Below, piece by piece: positions 23,201 to 34,388 of a DNA stretch of 64,000 bases. A model generated the notes under the pieces. That model was not told the origin of the DNA. It ran no database searches and worked only from the letters and a program-made list of their open reading frames with translations. The stretch covers positions 620,001 through 684,000 of the forward strand of contig CP103028.1 of NCBI GenBank assembly GCA_024752435.1, read 5' to 3'. The position numbers and the translations under genes are program-made. Origin of the DNA: Allantophomopsis cytisporea (Eukaryota; Ascomycota; Leotiomycetes; Phacidiales; Phacidiaceae). How positions within the stretch are numbered: position 1 is the first letter of the stretch; the number at the start of each line of letters is the position of its first letter.

Positions 23201-26200
23201 TTACTTTCCACCAGCCATTATGCTCCTGTAGTAACCCAAACTGAGATCCACTGTATGAGCCAAATACTTATCCTCCGTGAGCGGCAATCGAAGGAGTTTT
23301 GAAAGATCCTTATGCTTATACGGTTAGTATTTATCCAAAAACAGGAAGATAGAATTCGACTTACAGAACCCAATTTACCCCAGCCAACAATTACCTTAGC
23401 AACAGCCCCACTGATCTCTTGAACGGCGACAACTTCCTGTAGAGTAGCGTGCTTCTGATATTCGATAACATTCGGCAAAGCAGCCAACAGTCTCTCGACA
23501 ACCTTCTCGTCCTCCTTGCCAGCCTTCTGGCCTTCCAGCATCTCAAGGTAGTCAGAGTACATCTCCCCACCAAGATGCCAGTCACTAATGAACGTCTCTT
23601 TGCCCTTGAAGCCGGTGAGCAGAGAGCGAAGCATATCGTAATCGCGCTCGATGACAGCTCGTGGGGCCACAATTGTCTGCATGGTTTTGTGAGCTTCCTC
23701 AAAGGCGTGGGCGTGAAGCAGACATTCGACTTCCTGTCTTGGGTCCTTCTTGACGCTGCGCATATAGAGTGCCTTCGCCTCCCAGATCCAGGCAGGTGGG
23801 ATGCAGAGTTGTTGTGTAAGAGAAACAAACTCTGGGCTGTCATCAGAACCAATCTGTCCAGCGTGGTGTGCAAGGTGGTTCTGGATTGATTTCGCTCTAG
23901 CAACTGATGATGTAAGATGCAAAAGCACAAAAATAGCATCTAGCCAGTTACCATCGTTTGTAAGTTGGCTGGCGAACGCCAATGTCATTGCATCAGCTTT
24001 GACATCTGCATTCTCGCCATAAGTACATTCGCCTGTGCCTGTTAAGATCTGAGACAACTGCCATGAGAGGCGAACATCGATGGGAGAAAGCTGGGAATTC
24101 TCGGCGCGAAGGATAGATTCGAGGTCAGCAGTACCATCAGAGGCATATAACTTGAGAAGACCCCAAAGAAGATCCTCGCGCTCCTGTAATTCGGTATCGT
24201 CCCAGAGGACTGGTAATCCCTGTTCGACGTACCATGCGTGTGGACGTGCAGTCTCGCGATCTTGTTCAAGATCCTCAGCGAACTTCTGAATGGCAACCTC
24301 AATGCTATCAGTATCATTGGTGGCATACCACAACCTGAGGCCAAAAGCTTGTCTCCAATCAAGGCCAAATCTTGAAGAGATGATGAATGAATCAATACGA
24401 TCCTCAATTGGTGCACCCTTAGAGCCTTCGCAAACGCAAACGTTTCCAGCAACTATTTCGTAAAGAGCTCGCACAGGCTGACTGATCTCGGATAACACTC
24501 GTGACTGCTGCCACTCATCAAGCTGTTCGCGAATATCCTTCTTCGTGCTCTCCTTTCCACCAATCAAGGCAACCAAGGTGGCGAGATGATAGTCTTTGCC
24601 TATGACAAGGTTGTTGCAGGCCTCAATAATCTTATGGCCAGAAAGGCAGGCAATAGCTTTCTCCTCACTAGACTTCGCCATTGCCATGTGTCTGTTGGAA
24701 GCGCTCTCGACAAGCTTCTGCCAGAACGCGGAGAAGTTGTCTTTTCGAAGACGGACAACAGCGTCAGGATACTCTCTAAGCTCTATTGGAATCTCAATGT
24801 AATCAAAGAGTACGCTAGCAAGTTGCCAGACAGTTTTCTCATGAACAGCTGATGGATCGCGAGCATCAATGTTGTCTGCGAACTCAGCATACTTGAAGTT
24901 TTGTCTTTCGATCTCTGCCTTTGGAATACCGTCTGGATATGTCATCACAACATGCTCTTTTTGCTTTTCAAGAACACTTGGTCGAGACTGGGAATGTCAG
25001 TAAGTTGAACCATTTCAGGTACTGTCGAACATACCTCGTTGGAAAAATGAGCAAACCGAACATCGCGTTTTTCGGAGACAACGGCACCCTTCTGAACAAT
25101 GATCAGACCATCCTTCTCGCGAGCACGTCTTGATGCTTTGCCAATCGATTTGACATCAGCTGGGGCAGCATAAACCAGGGTTCCATTAGGACCCCAGCTA
25201 GGCTTCATTGAGTTATGGAATTCGTGTTCGATCTGATCCATTTCTCCTGATTGTTCACTAGGCTTGGATAGTCTGTTGTAAGGCCACTACACGGGAGTTT
25301 CAGTAAATACTTTGTTATTGATGATTAAATACATGAACGGGCGCAACAAACGGCCCTTATCTTCGCCTGCTTTCTTGCACCACTAAACATAGCATAGGGA
25401 ACTAACCTGAAAACCTTGTGCATTCGCTGATGCCTTCTTTGGGCTCTTCGCTTCGCCGAAGAGTGAGTTCATAAGATCGATGCTCGTGGCGAAGCCTCTA
25501 TTATCACTTGCCATGCGACTTCTTGCCAAGGTTGTATCCTCTCTGGAAGTGTCTGGAAGATCCATACCACTAGCACGAAGATCTCTAAGCAACATACGAT
25601 CTTGCTTCTTTGGGCTAACAGTCTGCTGTAAAGAGTCAAGCCAGTCATCCTCAATTGGAACTTTTCGTTTGAGGGGAGACGCAGATGATCTCGAACCACG
25701 CATGCGAGCTCTCATGACTGCTCCTGGTGTGAGTGGAACGATTTTCTTTTGCGAGTTTATATCATCGTGCTCCGCGGTATCGTCACCCTGGGGAAAGGAG
25801 CCCGCCATCTCCTGGTCCTCAGATCTGACTGATTCGTTGTCTTCGTATACGTCGTTCTGTCCCATTGACTCTTCGACGTCATTCTCAGACTGCGAACCCA
25901 CGGAGCGCTCATCTAAAAAAGACTGGCTATCTTCGTTGTAAGAATCCTCCTGCATCTCAGCATCATGCTCAAAGGCAACTTGGTTATCAAACGCACCGGG
26001 CAAGACGACTCCGCGCTTCTTGAAATCGAAAGTATCTTCTGGTCCAGAAACTTCGGGGCTGATTTCAGAAGCAAAAGAACTTCCTGTGTTGCCGGCTGGT
26101 GTCTCGAGCTCTTGAGTAGGGGTCTGTAATTCTTGGGTTGGAGTCTGGTCAAGCTCACTAAGTACACTTTGATCAAATTGGCTCGCACCTTCTTCTGGCT

Positions 26201-29200
26201 CATCCTCGTCATATTCAAGGCCATATGTTGTGAAATGCTCGACAGTAAACGTCCATACGCCAGTGTCCTTATCGTAGCTCTTGAACTGGGTATCAACAAC
26301 TCTCTTTAGACGGGAAACATGCTTCTCGAAAATGGCAGGAGACAATGAGGCGCGCTTGTCCTTGGATCTTGGCCAGGAGTTTTGCAATGAGATGGTAGAT
26401 GGAACGTTCAGTCCCTTGCCCATAACTGGCTTCTTGCTAGTGTCAGGATAGACGGTAGCCGATCTAACTTCTAGAATGATAATGTTTTCGAAGAGGTTAT
26501 CAAGATCAATGGTAGTGAGGTCAACAGGAACATCAAAGGTAATTTGCCCAACACCTTCGCGACCTACAGTGAAGCCACTAACCTTCTGGCGTTGCACACG
26601 GTTCATGTCCATGATCTCCTGCTTCGTTGGCTTCATCCAGTAGGCTCCAGGTTCTTGGTCTTCACGGGACACGGGTGCAGCTGGAGTTGGGGTTTCAGGT
26701 ACTATGGCTAGCTCATTGCCCTTGACCTGTTCCATCTCTGGAGTAGAGGAACCATTAGGAGTACTGTTAGGTTTTGGAGAACGCATGTAACCCATTTCCT
26801 CAGCACTTGGCGTAGCGTGGGAGTTCTCCACATTCTTCAAAGAGCTACCATCATTGCTACCACCGACAGTGTTGGAATCAAAGCTTACACGCTTGAGAAT
26901 GCCAGTTCTGTTGTTGGAGTGTGGTGGAGTAGAGCTCTTGTTCGGTGGGGAAAAGAGATCTGCTCTCAAGGAGTTGTTAATAACAAGCTTCTTCAAGCTT
27001 CCGGTGCTACCATATTGTCTAGCATTTGGACTAGCAGCGAAAGCACCAGGGGCAAGGATGCTATCTTCACCATTGAAGCTACGTCTCATACCAGTGACTG
27101 ATACACTTCGGCTCAGGCCGCGATTCATGCTTGAACCAAGTAGGGAAGCATTCAATGGGGTGCCATTGATGCTAGAAGATGCGCTACTTGGAGAACCATA
27201 GGTACTGTAAGAGAACCCAAATCCACGCTTGGGTGGAGTGCCAAATCTGGTGGATGAAGCAGGGTTCAACTTGTACATTGGTAGCATGGCACTCTTCTTC
27301 TGCTTAATGCTGCTTGAGAGAGGCGTCGCCAGAGGACCCGGGTTCTGAATTTGAGGAGATGCAAGGTTGCTGAACATGCTCTTGCCAAAGGCAGCATCAT
27401 CACTAATGCTAGCAGTAAGACCCTGAGGCTGTTGTTGCTGCTGTTGGCCTTGTTGTGAGCCACCAAATAGAGAGTTGCCTCCACCAAACAAGGAGTTACC
27501 ACCTCCCTGTGGCTGATTTTGCTGGGTCGAGCTACCAAAGAGACCGCCACCCGATTGTTGTGATTGGTTTTGTGAAGCACCGAAAAGACCACCGCCTGTA
27601 GACGCACTACCCCCGAATAATCCGCCCGGCTTTGCCTGCTGCTGAGACTGGCCTAATCCGCCGAACAATCCTCCTCCTGTATTCTGCTGTTGTGGTTGGT
27701 TGTTCTGTTGACCAAATAATCCCCCGGTTGTACCAGTATTGGTACCGGTGTTGCCAAAAAGACCACCGGTAGCAGGTTTGTTCTGGTTTCCAAAGAGACC
27801 ACCACCAGATGAAGCACCAGCTTGACCGAATCCTGTGTTAGTAGCAGGCTGTTGAGCATTGTTGTTGCCAAATAGACCGCCAGTACTTCCGGTATTGGAG
27901 GCTCCACCAAACAAACTTCCAGCTGGCTTTGCTGCTGCTGGTTGGCCAAAAAGTCCACCACCAGTTTGTTGTTGCTGCTGGTTCTGACCAAAGCCGCCAC
28001 CACCAAAGCCAGTTGAGGCAGGCTGTTGAGCTTGAGTATTTCCTCCAAAAGGATTAGAGTTGGCCTGCTGGTTGGTGTTGCCGAATAGTCCTCCACCAGC
28101 TGGAGTGCTCCCAAATGCATTAGTGGGAGCTGGGGTAGATCCAAAACCTGTGCCAGATGATGCTGGAGTCTGACCAAAGCCACCTCCGAATCCTGTCGTT
28201 GCTGGTTTTGCCGCAGTGTTGCCAAACAAACCACCACCAGCGTTGCTAGCCCCACCGAAAGCTGAAGTTCCACCACCACCACCACCACCACCACCGAACA
28301 AACCACCAGTTGGCGCAGGTGTTGTAGTGGTGTTGCTACCGAAGAGTCCACCAGTAGCAGGTTTGGGTTGTCCAAAGAGGCCTCCTCCAGTAGTCTGTGT
28401 ATTGCCTCCAAAACCACTAGATGGCTGTGAAGTTCCAAAAGGTGTGGTCGATGTAGCACCACCACCGAACAAACCTCCAGTATTCGTGGTGTTATTTGCT
28501 CCAAATGTATTGGTAGGTTGTGTGGTCCCTCCGCCGAATCCTCCAAATCCAGTGTTAGCGCCAAATGCTCCAGCCTGGTTGCTCGCATTTCCATATCGAC
28601 GTCCTGCGGCATAGTCGGCCAATCTCAATTCCTCAGGAGAGAACTTCTGATATGGCTGTTGAAAACTGATGCTTTGGAATGAATTCTGTTGGTTTGAGGC
28701 ACTGTTTGGCTCTTTCTCGACGTGTGGCTGGAATGGAACACTGCCAGTTCCTGTGCATTCACCAGCTCCTGCTCCAAGAGTGTTCGTAGCAGCAGCTCCG
28801 AATGCGCCTCCAGAGCTACCGAAACCAGCTGTGGTTGCTCCACCACCGAAAGGACTTGATGTGGCTGCTCCGGCTCCAAAAGCTGGCTTTGCTGCGCTAC
28901 CAAATAATCCACCGCCAGTGTTTCCGCCACCAAAAGGACTTGATGTAGCAGCTGTGTTTGTTGCTCCAAATCCTCCAAATCCGGTGCCTCCCGCGGTTGC
29001 TGTGCCACCTCCGAAAAGACTTCCTCCAGTAGATGCGGTAGTGCTTGGGGCACCAAATCCACTTGGTTTTGCGCCAAAGGCGCTCGTAGTATTATTCGTG
29101 CCAAAGGCGCCGCCTATAAATGGAGGTGTTAGTATATCGTCTGGTATTTTCTCTGATGGCATGACAATCGATCGAGCTTTAGCTTTAAATGACAATCGCG

Positions 29201-29682
29201 GTTGAGCTACTCGTCTCGACATTTTTGCAGACCACAGCGACCAAGTCAGAAAGGTAGATAATCCAAGTTTGTCTAAGCATGCGAAGTCGTAATAGCACCG
29301 TAGGCCAATAACAGCAAAGCAAGCACCAAACGAGAACATTTTGAGCGACGCAGATAGTTGTCGACATACCTCCAGAGCCCCCGAAGCCAGTAGAACCTCC
29401 ACCAAAAAGACCACCGCCCGTGTTGGTATTTGTGCTTCCGAAACCGGTGTTCGCTGTTGATCCAAAGCCTGTCAAGCAGAAGAAGGTTCGAGTAAGCCAA
29501 GGAGTTGCAGTTCGACGGTATCGCGTATTCAGATTGCTGTCGCTCTGCTACCAAGCTCGAAAACATGAAAATGACCTACCTGTATTGGTGTTTGCTTGTT
29601 GACCGAAACCTCCGAACCCAGTACTCTGTGGCGGGGTATTATTTTGCTGGCCGAAGCCGCCGAATCCTCCAAAACCCGACAT
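23201..29682 (-). CDS. nucleoporin Nup98-Nup96 precursor (yeast Nup145-like)
   Basis: There are six exons: 29580-29682, 29370-29468, 25407-29113, 25035-25286, 23365-24987 and 23201-23314. All junctions keep phase, giving about 1965 residues. The N-terminal half is a GLFG/FG-repeat domain (starting MSGFGGFGGFG) interrupted near residues 180-240 by a GLEBS-like segment (F-S-P-E-E-L-R-L-A-D-Y-A-x-G-R-R-Y-G), which binds the mRNA export factor Gle2/Rae1. The Nup98 autoproteolytic domain ends at H-F-T-T-Y-G-L; cleavage is expected after F of H-F (about 1028), releasing the FG protein from the Nup96 part. The Nup96 half is alpha-helical and belongs to the Y-complex scaffold. The last exon codes H-K-D-L-S-K-L-L-R-L-P-L-T-E-D-K-Y-L, a typical family end. 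Glutamine, glycine and asparagine tracts are frequent in the FG part. Confidence 0.93.
29114..29369 (-). other. 256-nt intron 2 of the Nup98-Nup96 gene
   Basis: The donor GTATGT ends exon 2 (complement at 29364-29369) and a TATAG acceptor precedes GGCGGCGCCTTTGG. Phase 1 is kept on both sides. It is the longest intron in this gene; the others are 47-120 nt. The frame of exon 3 stays open across it, so naive ORF calls extend into it. Confidence 0.75.
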
Positions 29683-30576
29683 GATGATTTGCGGCGATGA
29701 AAGAAGTGAAAAGAGGTGTTCGTCTCGAAGCTACGACGAGCTGATTTTGAAGCGTCGAGCTCTTTCTCGGATGCGATGCGACACGCTGCACGCGCAATGG
29801 CTCGAGGGGAGAATCGTACTCAGGATTCGTGAGGGGTCGTGATCATCGATTGTATGCTGAGAGAGAAGACGACATCCAGCTCGCGAGTGCGGTTGAACGA
29901 GAAGAAATATCGAGGTATGTCGTGGGGGTTGGGGTGTGGTGGTGAGGTAGACGCGCTTCTGGTAATGTAGTGGAAGGAGATTCGCTAAGGAAATTCGGCA
30001 GCTGTGACATTATTGGTCAACCAATACAACTCCTACCATGGGAGTAGCGCAAGGCAACCAGGCCGCTGTTGCCTGAGGGAAATGAATCAGCCGTCATTGG
30101 CCATTTGATGGAGATCCATGATCTAAAACGTCTACCTCAAGGTACTTCAATTAGGTACCTTAATATCACCATAAGTTTTTCTCGGATTACATGAACGTTT
30201 CATTGAAATAATGACTGATGATCGAGATTTACGACAACTTGATTGGGACTAACATTCATGTCAAGTCATCCTTTAAGGCTGCAATGAGTTTGGCTCCTTG
30301 ACCAACCAGATTACCAGCAAAGCAGTGCGAGAGCTCCTGCCTACAAGCCACTGAATGAGATATTTTGCCGTCCACATCAGGACCTTAACGACAGAAGAAG
30401 AAGAAGAAGCACTACCATGATTCTCAACAGTGGGTTCATAGCTTCCAAAGCATAAATCATACTTCCACGGCGAGATTTCCCCAAAACTGTTGAATGTAAG
30501 CTCTGCAAAAGCAAAATATTCTCTCCATCCTAGCCTGCATAGCTTTGAGCTTCCATACATAACACCTGCTTTTGAT
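29683..30576. other. intergenic/promoter region of the nucleoporin gene
   Basis: This is the upstream region of Nup98-Nup96 (near 29683-30100) and 3' flank of the next minus-strand gene. A short GAA repeat lies at about 30391-30408. The frame at 30273-30611 overlaps the end of the neighbouring gene and has no domain. Confidence 0.5.
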
Positions 30577-32733
30577 TTATGCGACCTCAAAAGACTTTTC
30601 TCCCCAGCCATAGACTCTCTTCAGGCGACTGGCAAGAATGAGTAATACATGACCCTCGATACGTGACTTGTGGGGTCGATGGAGTGTAAGTGATCTCTGG
30701 ACATTCATATCGCTAGGAGGGAAGAATGTGAACACTGATCCAAACTTCGGCAAGATAGAGAAATTCAAATCTGCCATTGCTGCTTCAAATGCCACCCAAG
30801 TGACTGATCCTCGGGATTCCGATCTCGAGAATAGAGCTGAGAAAAGCTCGAATGTATCTGGCTTTACTTTGAAGATTGGAGATACCACTACCGCGTCTGA
30901 GTGATCAGGAGTCGCAGATTTTGGATTGATATCATATTTGGATGGATTTGCTGGACGGGTCTTGTCCTTTTGTCTTCGCTGCTCAACTCGTATCTCGGGA
31001 CTGGGAGTTGCAACAAAAGGTTCCATGGATGAAAGCTCATTCTTCAGCTTCTGGTCAACAACTGCTTTTTGCTTCCGATAAGAATCGTGTATAGCCAAGA
31101 TACAGTCTTCGATGAGGTCCTGATAGAGATTGCCCATCTTTGTGCCCGTGTGAGTGACCATGAACTCATCCAGGGCATTCAAAGCTCCAGCCGCCATGCC
31201 GGGCTCCAGGAGATTAACAATGGGGGTTGCGAAATCCGCTAAATTTATCTGTATCTTCAGAGGATCAAGCTCAGCTGCCAACTCCTTGGATCTTGAGACA
31301 TACATTTGCTCCTTTTTAAGGTCGGTAGGCGGCAAAATGTGGAAGGCAGAAAGAGACTGGACGAACCCAGCAATCACAGCCAGATCGCAAAATGCATCCA
31401 ATTCCTCTTGGTGCATATCCTCTCGCTCGGTTGGATGCAGTTGGTGAAGATCATCTAACTTCTTAATCCATGATACTGACTTGGAAGCATCGGTTTCAGC
31501 TTGGCAGAGGCGGAGGATATAATGGAGTTGTGGGTTCTCCCTAGTTAAAAGCTCTGGTTTAACTTTCATAGCAACCCGTGCAACATGGTTGTCATAGACC
31601 CCGAAGATACGTTTGAAGTACTTTGAGCCTGAGCCCGTTTGCACATGACGTTTAAAAAGCTTTTGTACTCGACTGTACTCCAAATGACATACATTGGACA
31701 GCTCCTGGAAGATAATTCTTCTATAGACCTTGTCTTTCGATCCATCTAAGAGCTGCAAGAGACGATACAGATAGTCCCAAACGGCAGCACCCTTTACCGC
31801 CTCATGAACCATGTCGAATATGGCGGCACTTATGTACCGATCAGTATGAAGAGGCATGGTTCGACCTTTCTCATCTGGAACCAGCTCAGGACGGCTGAAG
31901 AACCAAATGTTCACAGCATGTCGAAGGAAGTCAGATTCGATGCAACACAAGTTCAGGTAGTCATCAAAAGCTGTCTTTTGATCTAGAGCACTATCCAGTA
32001 AGTCCTGTAGGGGGGTTTTCTCTGGCTTTTGGAGAAAGGAGAGCTTGCGCAGAGCAGCTTGTGCGACTTCCTCGGGCTTTTTGGTTCGTGACTTGGACTC
32101 TCTAGATGTTGAGCCAACTTCCAGAATCTCTTCGACTAATATGTTGAGTGTCTGCAATAAGTAAAATTGTCTCTCCAGTATCAATTCTCCAGTCGATTGA
32201 GGGACACACAACTTAGCATTGATAACTACAGATAAACTAGCCATTGTCTCTTCATAATGCGCGAGATCCGTGACTCTAAAAGATTGCCCGTATCTGTCGC
32301 CATCCATAAACAGAGTGAAGCAATAGCTGATGGAGTTGACGTGACGGAGGTTGTTGACGCGCATACTATTAGTGATGAAGTCGCAATCACCTTGACCACC
32401 GTGGACTCCTTCCCGGTATTGTTCGAAGAGCGATTTTGTAGCCCTATGCTCCAAAAGATCCAGTAAGAAATCGGGTCCCGAATTTGCGATATCACGGATA
32501 TTCCACTCTGGGATGGTCTTATAAACACTACTTAGTGCTCGATCCGTGGGATCCTTCAAGACCAGGCCTTCTGCAGCACCATCCTTCAGGGCTTGAGCGC
32601 GTTGAACATTGCTAAGAGAGCGCCAAATCTGCTCGATCTTTGTCCCATGGATTCGATATTTTCGTGTAAGGTCTCTCTGCAGTTCTTTAATTACATCAAC
32701 CTTACTTTCCATATCGCCGGGATGCATCTCCAT
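30577..32733 (-). CDS. conserved fungal protein ('ipa protein' in related annotations), function unknown
   Basis: This single exon codes 718 residues. It is mostly alpha-helical and soluble, with no signal peptide or membrane segment. I recognise it as a fungal family that database entries call 'ipa protein', a name that carries no functional information. The middle (residues ~460-560) has D-L-K-K-E-Q-M-Y-V-S-R-S-K-E-L-A and a helical region ending in L-I-E-D-C-I-L-A-I-H-D-S-Y-R. A charged, proline-containing linker follows. The C-terminal ~75 residues form a separate unit, with T-W-V-A-F-E-A-A-M, a G-S-V-F-T-F strand, T-L-H-R-P-H-K-S and R-L-K-R-V-Y-G-W. That pattern of a small alpha-beta unit with a conserved H-R-P-H and terminal Y/F-G-W recurs at the C-terminus of other large fungal proteins and has a HicA-like look; this is inference. 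Confidence 0.7.
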   Translation of the reverse strand: MEMHPGDMESKVDVIKELQRDLTRKYRIHGTKIEQIWRSLSNVQRAQALKDGAAEGLVLKDPTDRALSSVYKTIPEWNIRDIANSGPDFLLDLLEHRATKSLFEQYREGVHGGQGDCDFITNSMRVNNLRHVNSISYCFTLFMDGDRYGQSFRVTDLAHYEETMASLSVVINAKLCVPQSTGELILERQFYLLQTLNILVEEILEVGSTSRESKSRTKKPEEVAQAALRKLSFLQKPEKTPLQDLLDSALDQKTAFDDYLNLCCIESDFLRHAVNIWFFSRPELVPDEKGRTMPLHTDRYISAAIFDMVHEAVKGAAVWDYLYRLLQLLDGSKDKVYRRIIFQELSNVCHLEYSRVQKLFKRHVQTGSGSKYFKRIFGVYDNHVARVAMKVKPELLTRENPQLHYILRLCQAETDASKSVSWIKKLDDLHQLHPTEREDMHQEELDAFCDLAVIAGFVQSLSAFHILPPTDLKKEQMYVSRSKELAAELDPLKIQINLADFATPIVNLLEPGMAAGALNALDEFMVTHTGTKMGNLYQDLIEDCILAIHDSYRKQKAVVDQKLKNELSSMEPFVATPSPEIRVEQRRQKDKTRPANPSKYDINPKSATPDHSDAVVVSPIFKVKPDTFELFSALFSRSESRGSVTWVAFEAAMADLNFSILPKFGSVFTFFPPSDMNVQRSLTLHRPHKSRIEGHVLLILASRLKRVYGWGEKSFEVA

Positions 32734-33620
32734 TTTGGTGCTTCAGGTTTGCAGCGTCTTCTGGTGATAGAAGCCCAGAGTTGCAGGACAAGGACGCAGT
32801 TCTAGCGTTGTGGTGATCGGGGCATGAAACAGATGAGATTTGTGAGATGGCACATGCTCCAAAGGATTGTGAAAGAAGAAGATACCTTAGCTGGGGGACA
32901 AAGAGCAGTGATTATCGTGTCAGAAGGAGCCTTTTACGGCGATTCCACATAACATGTAACTACGTATTGATTTCCATCAGACATTCAAGAGCGGTGTGCA
33001 CTATTTAGCCATGAGCTTATGTCGTTCAGCATAAGGTACATGGTTCAGTGCCAGCAGGTAGTCAGAGCTTTGATTGTGCACTTCCTTTCGACATGTCTAT
33101 CAAATAGGTATACTGTGGTCCTATTGGCAGTACCAATGAATAGAGTAAGAAACCAAAGCTCTCTTACCTTTAGTATAGTATATACTTTGAAGCCAGGCTT
33201 CGTGATTCGGATTTACAAGGAGAAGCATTATATGTCCCATGGCAGAAATGTCGCTATTATGCTGTACTGTACGTACAGCAACCATACCATCATCTGCAAG
33301 GACACATATATAGTTTCTCAGCATTCCGAATACGAGATACGTAACAACCTAGCTCCTTGACCCATGGACCCCACCCCACCCGATAACCAAAGGCTCAAGC
33401 ATACCGAATCACACAGACCACGGCCCGAGCCGAGCCATCCCATCCGAATCGGCCATTCGCACAGACTTTGCGGCCGCCGACGCGAACGTCGCGTCCACCA
33501 GCACGAAGCAAAGTATCGCAACCAAAACAGGCGTAACAAAACAGATCCCCAAAACCGACGCTCAAAAATACCAAAGTACAACCTCTCACGCCGCATACCT
33601 CACAATTTTACACATCACAC
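32734..33620. other. divergent promoter region
   Basis: This 0.9 kb lies between the starts of the 'ipa' gene (-) and centrin (+). The last 260 nt before the centrin ATG are GC-richer, with CG-containing strings such as GCGGCCGCCGACGCG, as in many constitutive fungal promoters. Short open frames here are mutually antisense and lack domains. Confidence 0.5.
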
Positions 33621-34388
33621 ATGAGCGCCCGCCCACAACCCCGGCCATTCGGCGCCTCCCAGAAACTCCCAGACCGCAGTGGACCGTTTGGGGCTTCACA
33701 CCGCGATGCGCGAGGAGGACAAGGGGGATCGAAGGGCGCCGCAAGAGGGCAGGGTGAGCAGGCTGCGATTGAGCGGTTGACGGATGATCAGAAGGATGAG
33801 GTGAATGAAGCGGTATGTTACCTTCCTCCTCCCCATGCACTACTATTTCCCACGGCTATCTCCTACTCAACTAACACAAACAATTGTAGTTCGCGCTGTT
33901 CGACCTCGACAAAGATGACTGGATTGACTATCATGAGTTCAAAGTCGCACTCAAAGCCCTCGGTTTCGATTTACCTAAGCAGGAACTCAGCGATTACCTG
34001 GCGCAGTATGGCGTAGCCTCAAATGTGGGCACGACGTCGAAATTGCCCAATCCACCCGTCACGAAGATGCTGCTGGATCGGGAGTCGTTTGCGACTATTG
34101 CGGCGACACTGATTGATGCGAGAGATCCGAGAGATGAGGTGCGGAGGGCTTTCAGGTTGTTTGATACTGGTATGTTTCCCACTGAGATTATACGTTCAAG
34201 GGATCTAGGGACTAACTAAGACAGACGGTAAGGGGATTATCCAGATCGATGACCTGAGAAGAGTGGCTACAGAACTCGGCGAGGGATTGGATGAGGAGGA
34301 ACTTAATGCCATGATTGATGAGTTCGATCTTGAAGGGAAAGGTGGTGTTGGGGAGGAAGAGTTCATTTCGATAGTGTTGGGTACATGA
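33621..34388 (+). CDS. centrin (Cdc31-like EF-hand protein)
   Basis: There are three exons: 33621-33812, 33890-34169 and 34225-34388. The introns are 77 nt (GTATGT ... TTGTAG) and 55 nt (GTATGT ... GACAG). The product is about 211 residues. A basic, glycine-rich N-terminus of about 50 residues precedes L-T-D-D-Q-K-D-E-V-N-E-A, the typical centrin entry helix. EF-hand 1 is D-L-D-K-D-D-W-I-D-Y-H-E with all ligand positions filled. Hand 2 is degenerate. Hand 3 is D-T-D-G-K-G-I-I-Q-I-D-D, created across the second splice junction, and hand 4 (D-L-E-G-K-G-G-V-G-E-E-E) is plausible. Centrins act in spindle-pole-body duplication and, in fungi, also in mRNA export complexes and DNA repair. It has a longer tail before the first EF-hand than yeast Cdc31. 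Confidence 0.9.

Noticed and set aside
28216..28614. Proline-rich open frame opposite the Nup98 FG repeats
   Set aside because: It is the antisense shadow of GLFG repeats.
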